Of a DNA stretch of 64,000 nucleotides, positions 57,921 through 64,000 are shown piece by piece (position 1 is the stretch's first letter; every line of letters starts with the position of its first letter). Source of the stretch: Vibrio chagasii (GTDB lineage Bacteria; Pseudomonadota; Gammaproteobacteria; Enterobacterales; Vibrionaceae); NCBI GenBank assembly GCA_041879415.1, contig CP090852.1, forward strand, positions 1,612,001-1,676,000, read 5' to 3'. The notes under the pieces are model-generated. The model was not told the DNA's origin and did no database searches. It saw only the letters and a list, made by a program, of their open reading frames with translations. Position numbers and translations under genes: made by a program.

Positions 57921-59864
57921 TTATCGAAGGAATAAAAACTTGCTTTCGACTTCATTTGAAGGGATTGGTTTACTAAACAAGAACCCCTGCAGATATTGGT
58001 AACCACAGTCGACCAAGAAGTCCTTCTGCGTTTCTGTCTCAACACCTTCCGCGACCACTTTTAGCCCTAACTTGTCACAGATAGCTTGGGTTGCTTGAAC
58101 AATGGCTTTGCTGCCTTTGTGTGAGCCGTGCACAAAACTCTTATCAAGCTTAACAGTACTAATAGGTAGGTCATGCAACATAGATAGAGAAGAGTAACCA
58201 GTACCAAAGTCATCCAGGTGCAATTCCACACCCAACTTGGCAATGTCACACAACGCTTGTCTAACTTCGCCATGTTTGAAAATCATGGATGACTCAGTGA
58301 TCTCAAGGGCGATGCTCTGAGGTTGGATATTGTAGAAGTTGAGCATTGCAGACAGTTGGTCTGCAAAAGTTGCATGCATTTGAATACTGGAGATATTGAT
58401 ACTCATCATTAGTTGGTTATCAAATTCTCGGTGCCAAATGGATAGCTGCTTAAGTGCGGAGTTGAGCACCCACTTTCCAAGCGGAACTATCTGACCTGTT
58501 TCTTCTGCTAGAGCAATAAACTCGTCAGGTCTAATGTCCCCTAAATCTTTATCTGACCAGCGTAGTAGTGCTTCAAACCCTTTCACTTTATCACTGCTGG
58601 TATTCATGATCGGTTGGTAGTGCAGCGTAAGATCTTCATTCTCTAGGGCACGAGCTAAGCGATGGCGAATTTCTACTTTTCGATGAAGCGCACGAGCTAA
58701 GCTAGGGGTGAAAGTTTGGAAGCGGTTACGTCCGTTAGCTTTTGCCATGTGCATTGCCATGCCCGCTTGTTTGAGTAATGATTCTTGGTCTATGGCGTTA
58801 TCTGGAAAGTTTGCAGTACCTATGCTGCAACCTACAGACAGAGTACCAATTCCGCTGATGTGAAAACTTCGGTTTAATGCATCAATAATGCGTGTGCAAA
58901 GCAGTGGGATGTTTTGGTTTCGACAGGCGTGAGCAATCACGATGAACTCATCGCCACCAAAGCGACCAATCATGCAGGTTTCATCAACTAGTTGTTTTAG
59001 GCGCTCACCGACTTGTTTTAGCAGCTGATCTCCCACGCTATGCCCATAGGTGTCATTGACGAGCTTAAAGCCATCAAGGTCAACAAACATCAACTCAAAA
59101 GGGGAGCGGTAGGCAATACTGGTTTGTAGTAAGTTGGTGATCCCTCTACGGTTATGAAGCTCTGTTAAGCAATCGTGCTCCGCGTTGTACCTGGCTTTTA
59201 TCAGCTTTTCTTTTTGCTTGGTGGTACAGGTTAGGTCTAACAGTAGCTCACTCTTGTCGAACAACCATTTGCCTTGAACGTCAAAGTGATGGGTTTTGTC
59301 ACCTATGGTACAGCTCACTTCTTCAAGGATCTCTTGCCCCGTTCGTGCTGAAAATAGCCAATGGGCTGCGGTTTCTTCACTGGAAAGAAAATCGGAGAGG
59401 GTGGTAAAGGGTGAGCCATAGTTTTGATTAAACGCGGAGTTAGTGCTTACTATCTTACCTGAGCGGTCAAATAGCAGAGAAAGGTTCGCTCCGTCTGAGT
59501 AAGCGAGATCGTGCTTAAGGCTGCCTTCTTCGGCAACCACTTGGACTAACATACCCGTTCGAGCATCAGGTAAAGGAATACCAGAAAACTGGCAAAGTGC
59601 GCGTTTGGCTATGTATTTGGGGGTGAAGTTCCACCATGTTTTGATGCTTTCACCACGTAGAAATTGTCTTTGATACTCTTCGAGAGTCGCCTCTATTGCC
59701 TTTGACATCTCGACACTAAAGTCGCGGGATGTCAGTTCAAACAAAGATTCCGCCTCCCACAAAGGAAGAGCACTTTGGTTTGCCCATGTGATTCTTTTGT
59801 TATCGATGTCATATATCCAAATAGGACACTTTAGGTACTCGAAAGATTGATAACTTGTCATCAT
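57921..59864 (-). CDS. Cytoplasmic PAS-GGDEF-EAL dual c-di-GMP enzyme
   Basis: A 647-residue protein with no membrane helix: an N-terminal PAS-like domain (1-115, with WIYDIDNKRITWANQSALPLW), a second PAS-like segment (about 120-215), GGDEF at 303-307 in RFGGDEF and EAL at 431-433 in FEALLRW. EAL residues appear complete (ALEITES, LDDFGTGYSS, VAEGVET). The RxxD inhibitory site is absent. It is leftward and separated from the small exported-protein gene. Net activity and signal are unknown. Confidence 0.92.
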   Translation of the reverse strand: MMTSYQSFEYLKCPIWIYDIDNKRITWANQSALPLWEAESLFELTSRDFSVEMSKAIEATLEEYQRQFLRGESIKTWWNFTPKYIAKRALCQFSGIPLPDARTGMLVQVVAEEGSLKHDLAYSDGANLSLLFDRSGKIVSTNSAFNQNYGSPFTTLSDFLSSEETAAHWLFSARTGQEILEEVSCTIGDKTHHFDVQGKWLFDKSELLLDLTCTTKQKEKLIKARYNAEHDCLTELHNRRGITNLLQTSIAYRSPFELMFVDLDGFKLVNDTYGHSVGDQLLKQVGERLKQLVDETCMIGRFGGDEFIVIAHACRNQNIPLLCTRIIDALNRSFHISGIGTLSVGCSIGTANFPDNAIDQESLLKQAGMAMHMAKANGRNRFQTFTPSLARALHRKVEIRHRLARALENEDLTLHYQPIMNTSSDKVKGFEALLRWSDKDLGDIRPDEFIALAEETGQIVPLGKWVLNSALKQLSIWHREFDNQLMMSINISSIQMHATFADQLSAMLNFYNIQPQSIALEITESSMIFKHGEVRQALCDIAKLGVELHLDDFGTGYSSLSMLHDLPISTVKLDKSFVHGSHKGSKAIVQATQAICDKLGLKVVAEGVETETQKDFLVDCGYQYLQGFLFSKPIPSNEVESKFLFLR

Positions 59865-59974
59865 GCTGGACTCTACGTGAGGAAGTTTTAGTTGGATGCC
59901 ACCGAGCAGGCAGCCTACTTCGGTGACTTATTAATACAAATCAACCCCTCTCCATATTAGTGAGAAAGGTGTGT

Positions 59975-60532
59975 TTATAGGTTTAATGAGCGAATGATCT
60001 TAGTCACTTTCCCTTCCGGAGTTGTCTCGATGATATAGCCTTTTTTATCATCAAACATTTCACCATCAATAAAGTGCCATCCATTTGGTTTCTTTATGAT
60101 TTCCTTAGGAAAGTTCTCATCAAACATAGAATGACTTGGGTAGACCGTTTCGATAGCTTCGAATAGGAGCTGCGCTTGGTCTTGATTCGCTAGGGTGAAG
60201 TCTTCTTTTAAGCACATGGTTAATTCAGGCAGTGGCTGAGTCGTAAACGGTTCAGTGACGGTACCTAATACACCTTTTTGTGAGTAGAAACGGTATGAGC
60301 CTGAACTGCTTTCACTGCCATCTGGAGACTTGATATAAGGCGTCGCGCTGTAAAATTCACAGTCAAAGACCATTTTTTGAATAATGCTGCTTTGCGGAGC
60401 GACCTGAATATCAATCCAAGAACTCACTTGAGATTGAATCTTTTTTATCGTTTCTTGCTTATCCGTATCAGCAAGTAAAGGTGCTGAAAATAAAGCAGAT
60501 GTAGCCAGTAACAGTGAAAGCGGTTTATTCAT
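59975..60532 (-). CDS. Exported hypothetical protein, probable lipid-free periplasmic protein
   Basis: A 185-residue protein with a clear signal peptide (MNKPLSLLLATSALFSAPLLA, cleaved after about residue 21). The mature part has cysteines in FDCEFYSATP and LTMCLKED that could form a disulfide, an SGSYRFYSQKGVLGTVTEP segment and a C-terminal EGKVTKIIRSLNL strand. I do not recognise a family. It is leftward upstream of the PAS-GGDEF-EAL gene (110 bp gap), so they may share a transcript. Confidence 0.7.
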   Translation of the reverse strand: MNKPLSLLLATSALFSAPLLADTDKQETIKKIQSQVSSWIDIQVAPQSSIIQKMVFDCEFYSATPYIKSPDGSESSSGSYRFYSQKGVLGTVTEPFTTQPLPELTMCLKEDFTLANQDQAQLLFEAIETVYPSHSMFDENFPKEIIKKPNGWHFIDGEMFDDKKGYIIETTPEGKVTKIIRSLNL

Positions 60533-61065
60533 TTTAAGAGGGTCCCTCTAAGGAGTGATTAAATGACAAATTACAGAGCGATCTATTGATGTTGTGAATG
60601 TTACTTGAAGTGGTAATGACTTTATAGGAAGGAATGGAAGAACAAAAAAGGAAAGTGCTGATGAGTGAAATAGGTAATCGGTTTCTTTTAGTGGTTAGTC
60701 GAATTTTCTGGTTTTTTAATCTAAATGGAATCAATTTCTTGGTTTTATAAACTGTGGTGTGACTGGTTAAAAGATGGTTGATTTGATTGTTTTTTGTAAA
60801 CAATTTTAATGTAAGTGTGGGTAAGAAAATAAAGCAAGTGTAAGCGATTAGGATGGAATACGACATTAAATGCAATCGGTATCATTTTGTGGAGCCTATA
60901 TAAATCGGGGCAGCAGACGACCTGTTGCCTAATTTTGTAAACGTAGATGTACAAAAATGATTATTATGTTTTGCGTACGGTAAAGTCTTGACTCTAATAA
61001 CAATATTGATGATATATGACCAGTATATATACTGCCCACGCTTTTAATAAATACTGGTGATAGAT
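60533..61065. other. AT-rich divergent intergenic region upstream of the RstA-like gene
   Basis: About 530 bp between the leftward exported-protein gene and the rightward response regulator. It includes a perfect 14-bp palindrome, CAGTATATATACTG, at 61021-61034, just before the regulator start. A 113-codon leftward open frame from 60875 is low-complexity with no ribosome site and is not accepted as a gene. Confidence 0.45.
61021..61034. promoter_or_regulatory. Perfect 14-bp palindrome before the response-regulator gene
   Basis: CAGTATATATACTG is 31-45 bp upstream of the response-regulator ATG, in a region where the promoter should lie. It may be an operator of a self-regulating dimer or contribute a TATA-like -10 box. 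It does not match LexA, whose arms read CTGT and ACAG. Confidence 0.4.
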
Positions 61066-61755
61066 ATGTCGAAAACCAAAGTACTCATTGTCGAAGATGA
61101 CCAAGAGATCGCTCGTTTAACCACACTCTACCTAGAAGCGGAAGGGTATGAAGTGAGCGTCGTTCATGAGGGAAACTTGGCACTTGAAGCTATCCGAAGT
61201 ATTGAACCTGATTTAGTGCTGTTGGACCTTATGCTACCAGGTATGAGTGGCGCACAAATCTGCCGAGAGGCTCGTGAGTTTTACAATGGAATGATCTTAG
61301 TGCTGACAGCATCTGCAGATGAAATGAGTGAAGTAAGCTTATTTAAGTTCGGTGCTGATGATTATGTGGCTAAGCCGATACGAGGGCATGCATTGCTGGC
61401 CCGAATCGAAGCTCTCTTGAGACGTGCAACGCCGGTTACAACAACGGCAGAAACGGTGTCAGAAAACCAGTGTGAGATCGTCATCAATAGCGCAGCCCAA
61501 AGTGCCACTTTATACGGACAAAACTTGAAACTCACATCCGCAGAGTTTGAGATTTTGAACCTTCTCGTTAAGAATGTTTGCCAAGTCGTTACCCGTGACC
61601 AATGTTGCCAGCTATTCCGAGGAATAGATTACGCGTTTAACGATCGTTCGATTGATATGCGTGTATCAGGTTTACGCCGAAAGCTGCGCGTTCACGCAAA
61701 AGACAAACAGTTAATACGCACGGTACGTAATAAGGGGTACATGCTGGTTGCTTAA
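61066..61755 (+). CDS. OmpR-family response regulator, RstA-like
   Basis: A 229-residue regulator: receiver (1-120) with Asp10-Asp11-Asp12-type acid pocket at VEDD, phosphorylation Asp54 in LVLLDLMLPG, Thr in LTAS and Lys in VAKPI; winged helix (about 135-229) ending DRSIDMRVSGLRRKL and TVRNKGYMLVA. The C-terminus strongly resembles RstA. Cysteines in CQVVTRDQCCQLF are unusual. The ATG at 61066 follows GGTGA; a GTG three codons upstream is weaker. The histidine-kinase start overlaps its end. Confidence 0.9.
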   Translation: MSKTKVLIVEDDQEIARLTTLYLEAEGYEVSVVHEGNLALEAIRSIEPDLVLLDLMLPGMSGAQICREAREFYNGMILVLTASADEMSEVSLFKFGADDYVAKPIRGHALLARIEALLRRATPVTTTAETVSENQCEIVINSAAQSATLYGQNLKLTSAEFEILNLLVKNVCQVVTRDQCCQLFRGIDYAFNDRSIDMRVSGLRRKLRVHAKDKQLIRTVRNKGYMLVA

Positions 61756-63097
61756 ATTTATTAAAGAGAAGCTTCGCTCTGTTTCGATGTTTGCTCGGCT
61801 CTACCTTGGTATTGTTACAGGGATGTCGACGACAATCTTTTTGTTTCTACACCTTGGTGAAGGACATATGCGAAGAACAGAGATTGAGACTTTTCTCAAT
61901 GATGGGTTGTACTTTGTTGAACAGTATATCCAGCATCGCGACAAAGAAGATTCGCTCTACAAGGAACTCGATAGAACAGGTCACCAACAGTTTTTTATTT
62001 TCAATTTACGCCTGTTAGAGAATTGGTCGGGAGAACCTCCTTGTCAACGATGTGAGTTACATACCATCTTAAATGGTGTGCCTATTTACCTCAGCGAAAA
62101 CAATTTGTACTCGGCTGTGTATCAACTGCCGAATTCCAAGTTTAGCTTTGCATTCTGTGAAGTCGGGGACTTCTTTTCTCCTGAAATTGAATGGTATGAG
62201 GATTCAGAGCGGCATTTTTTACTTGGACTTCTGCTCGCGGTCATCATTGCGATCGGAGCGAGTGTTTACTTACCGGTTAGGGGCTTTCAAGAGAGGATTG
62301 AGTCGTTAGTTGAGAAGCAGAAACAGTTTGGTAAAGGTAAACTGAATACGCGTTCTGAGACTGAATATATTCATCCTGTTTCCGAGTTGGCTAGCAGTTT
62401 TAATTGCATGGCAGAAGAGATAGAAAGCAAGGTGAAAGAGAGCCATATATTTGCTCAAGCAATTCCCCATGAAGTTCGTACTCCGTTAAGCCGAATACAG
62501 TTAGCGACTGATATACTGAGACGAGGAGCGCCTGAGCAGCATCAAGCACTTTTTGATGATATCGATACCTATGTGGACGATATCAACGAGCTCACATCAG
62601 AGATCATTATGCTCTCGAAGTTGAATGTTATGGACAATTCCTTCTTCGAGTTGGTGAAAGTAAGAGCGAGTTTACTTGAATATTGTTTAGACCGGATTCG
62701 CTATTCTGAGTTGGACAATGTGACCTTTGAATCAAAGGTGAATCAAGACAGCACGATAAAGTGTGATTGCTCCATGGCTCGCTTGGTGTTTGATAACATC
62801 CTTAAGAATGCTGGCAACTATACTAAAGACCACGTTTGGCTGACTTTAGATGAAAACTCAGAAAGCTGGTTAGTGGTCGTTGAGGACAATGGGCCTGGTA
62901 TTCCAGAGGAGCGTCGCGATGAAGTCTTTGTTCCATTTTCTCGCTTAGACTCGAGCAGAAGTGCTTCAACCGGCGGTTTTGGATTGGGGCTTGCCATTGC
63001 AAACTCTGCGGCTAAGAAGTTAGGTTGGAGTATCAAGATCGATGGTAGCAGTCATGGTGGGGCTAAATTTACGATTGTAATTGCTAAGGCGGCTTAA
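61748..63097 (+). CDS. RstB-like sensor histidine kinase with periplasmic CxxC
   Basis: A 449-residue kinase: first membrane helix (about 15-37), periplasmic sensor (about 38-155) with Cys99 and Cys102 in PPCQRC and Cys137, second helix (156-178), HAMP, and kinase core with His241 in AIPHEVRTPLSRIQ, N-box ILKNAGNY, G1 VEDNGPGIP and GGFGLGLAIANSAAKKLG. The layout and C-terminus resemble RstB. The TTG at 61748 overlaps the regulator stop; an ATG 13 codons later is an alternative start. It partners with the response regulator. Confidence 0.88.
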   Translation: MLKFIKEKLRSVSMFARLYLGIVTGMSTTIFLFLHLGEGHMRRTEIETFLNDGLYFVEQYIQHRDKEDSLYKELDRTGHQQFFIFNLRLLENWSGEPPCQRCELHTILNGVPIYLSENNLYSAVYQLPNSKFSFAFCEVGDFFSPEIEWYEDSERHFLLGLLLAVIIAIGASVYLPVRGFQERIESLVEKQKQFGKGKLNTRSETEYIHPVSELASSFNCMAEEIESKVKESHIFAQAIPHEVRTPLSRIQLATDILRRGAPEQHQALFDDIDTYVDDINELTSEIIMLSKLNVMDNSFFELVKVRASLLEYCLDRIRYSELDNVTFESKVNQDSTIKCDCSMARLVFDNILKNAGNYTKDHVWLTLDENSESWLVVVEDNGPGIPEERRDEVFVPFSRLDSSRSASTGGFGLGLAIANSAAKKLGWSIKIDGSSHGGAKFTIVIAKAA

Positions 63098-63140
63098 TCG
63101 TTATTTATCTTTATTGAATCTACACTCGTTTAGGAAAAAC

Positions 63141-63191
63141 AAAAGCCATGGCTTGAACTGACACCGATTAGTTCAAACCGTGGCTTTTTTT
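63141..63191. terminator. Bidirectional terminator after the histidine kinase
   Basis: AAAAGCCATGG with CCGTGGCTTT forms the base of the stem and TTGAACT with AGTTCAA its upper part; T residues follow on the + strand. It separates the convergent kinase and GNAT genes. Confidence 0.85.
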
Positions 63192-63203
63192 AACCAGAAA
63201 CGG

Positions 63204-63740
63204 CTACTGTTTTGAACGGTGAAGACCATAGATTGCGTGGTCAACGATACGACCGTTCAAGTTCTCGCTGCGTGTAATGATACCTTCTAAATTGAATTGT
63301 AAGCGCTCACAAACCTTGCGGCTGCTTTGGTTCTCAACAGCGGCAGATATTTCAACTTTCTCCATATCTAACTCATTGAAAGCCATATCAATCAGCTTTT
63401 TAACTACACGCGTTACAATTCCCCTTCCTTGGTATGGTTCAGATAGCCAATAGCCTATCGTTACTTTTTGCATATCATGATCAATGGTATTGAAACTACA
63501 GTTACCAACGATATTGTCTTGGTACACGATGGCGCAGGTCATACTTTTACCTTCTGCGTAATCGTGTAATGAGCGCTGAACGAAGAGCCTAAAATCTTGT
63601 TCGGTTTTACAATGTGGCGGCCATGCAAGCCACTGACTTAAATACTCATTTTGACTTTGTGAGATTTCCGCGTAGTGAGAGGCGAAACGTTCTTCAACCA
63701 AAGCAATGGACAATTCGTCATCGATAACTGTTTTAAACAT
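63204..63740 (-). CDS. GNAT acetyltransferase of the RimJ/RimL type
   Basis: A 178-residue acetyltransferase resembling ribosomal-protein serine/alanine acetyltransferases: VGNCSFNTID strand, VTIGYWLSEPYQGRGIVTRVVKKLIDMAF with the acetyl-CoA loop QGRG, and VENQSSRKVCERLQFNLEG. Such enzymes acetylate N-termini of ribosomal proteins or other amines. The start follows GGAAATGC. It stands alone, convergent with the sensor kinase. Confidence 0.9.
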   Translation of the reverse strand: MFKTVIDDELSIALVEERFASHYAEISQSQNEYLSQWLAWPPHCKTEQDFRLFVQRSLHDYAEGKSMTCAIVYQDNIVGNCSFNTIDHDMQKVTIGYWLSEPYQGRGIVTRVVKKLIDMAFNELDMEKVEISAAVENQSSRKVCERLQFNLEGIITRSENLNGRIVDHAIYGLHRSKQ

Positions 63741-63964
63741 GCATTTCCTTTTTTTGACTGTTCAGTTGAGTGGATTTTAGTCGGCTAAACATAATGTCGC
63801 CTGTTTTTTAATATGCAACCATTTGTAGCACGGTTTTTCCGTGATACGTTAGATCTATCACGAAACTCATTAAACCTTACATTAGTTGTGTATATAAACA
63901 TTAACTATGCATTAGTATTGGCAGCCTAAATATATAAGAACAATAAAAATTCTAGGCTTAAGTA

Positions 63965-64000
63965 ATGAATCAACATTGCCAAGACGTAACCGTAGACCTT
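63965..64000 (+). CDS. Possible start of a rightward gene cut by the window edge
   Basis: ATG at 63965 opens twelve codons (MNQHCQDVTVDL) that run off the window with no stop. An AGGCTTAAGTA stretch upstream gives a weak ribosome site, and the 224 bp between it and the GNAT gene suits a divergent promoter. The frame is too short to identify. Confidence 0.4.
   Translation, partial: MNQHCQDVTVDL

Noticed and set aside
60534..60875. 113-codon leftward open frame upstream of the exported-protein gene
   Set aside because: AT-rich, low-complexity composition (Ile, Leu, Thr, Lys, Ser runs), no ribosome site and no recognisable motif; typical of a chance frame in a non-coding region.
61021..61034. 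LexA (SOS) box reading of the CAGTATATATACTG palindrome
   Set aside because: LexA sites read CTGT-N8-ACAG; here the arms are CAGT and ACTG, the opposite orientation, so SOS control is not supported.
1..64000. CRISPR arrays, tRNA or rRNA genes, insertion sequences, prophage or integron structures
   Set aside because: Looked for on both strands; no regularly spaced repeats with unique spacers, no tRNA-like cloverleaf sequences recognised, and no transposase, integrase or phage structural proteins among the coding regions.

Overview
The window looks like one chromosomal stretch from a marine Vibrio (Splendidus/Harveyi-type gammaproteobacterium). This is inferred from protein flavour (PhnC-P, PpsA/PpsR, RimK plus its retropepsin-like partner, an RstA/RstB-like pair, several c-di-GMP enzymes), the moderately low GC content and the many convergent intrinsic terminators. 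The mix of catabolic, sensory and regulatory genes with no ribosomal or replication genes would suit the second chromosome, but nothing here proves that. I see no tRNA, rRNA, CRISPR array, insertion sequence, integrase or phage gene.

Region 1 (1-12260) is a complete phosphonate C-P lyase operon: phnC-D-E (ABC importer), phnF (GntR/HutC repressor), phnG-H-I-J-K-L (C-P lyase core and its ABC proteins), phnM, phnN, phnP and a final hexapeptide-repeat acyltransferase. Most junctions overlap or nearly touch. The leader shows a candidate Pho box with a well-placed -10 box, followed by a palindrome of the GntR/HutC type; a second copy of that palindrome lies just before phnF. Together they suggest dual control by phosphate starvation (PhoB) and by a ligand (PhnF). 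A truncated YheO/DauR-type regulator sits at the left edge.

Region 2 (12290-25331) holds a MATE exporter, a solitary RelA/SpoT-fold protein, the divergent ppsA/ppsR pair, a ferric-reductase-like flavoprotein, glutaredoxin 2, a 52-residue small protein, a Gfo/Idh/MocA dehydrogenase, a GNAT enzyme followed by an L,D-transpeptidase-fold protein, a TauE/SafE permease and a glycerophosphodiesterase.

Region 3 (25543-44143) holds a 2OG-Fe(II) oxygenase, an ArsP-type permease with an FMO-like flavoprotein (possible organoarsenical module), two metallo-beta-lactamase-fold hydrolases, rimK with a retropepsin-like protease, an SgrR-family regulator, a chemoreceptor, a MarR/DUF3861 pair with twin operators, a hydratase of the MhpD family, a NhaC-type carrier preceded by MetJ boxes (candidate methionine transporter MetT), a cysteine hydrolase divergent from a GlxA-type AraC regulator, a membrane-bound AraC regulator and an exported alpha/beta hydrolase.

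Region 4 (44269-51789) holds a small four-cysteine protein, a pseudouridine synthase with a coiled-coil extension, a Nudix hydrolase, a deaminase-only RibD-like protein, a nucleotidyltransferase/monooxygenase pair, a tiny ORF between near-identical 19-bp repeats and a YtrA-type regulator with its ABC-2 exporter.

Region 5 (51946-64000) is signalling-rich: a Cache-GGDEF-EAL protein, an unusual winged-helix/transmembrane/CSS/EAL fusion with a striking upstream 14-bp direct repeat, a beta-barrel outer-membrane protein, a PAS-GGDEF-EAL protein, a small exported protein, an RstA/RstB-like two-component system whose sensor has a periplasmic CxxC, and a GNAT acetyltransferase. The best candidates for undescribed biology are the DNA-binding EAL fusion with its direct repeat and the solitary RelA/SpoT-fold protein.
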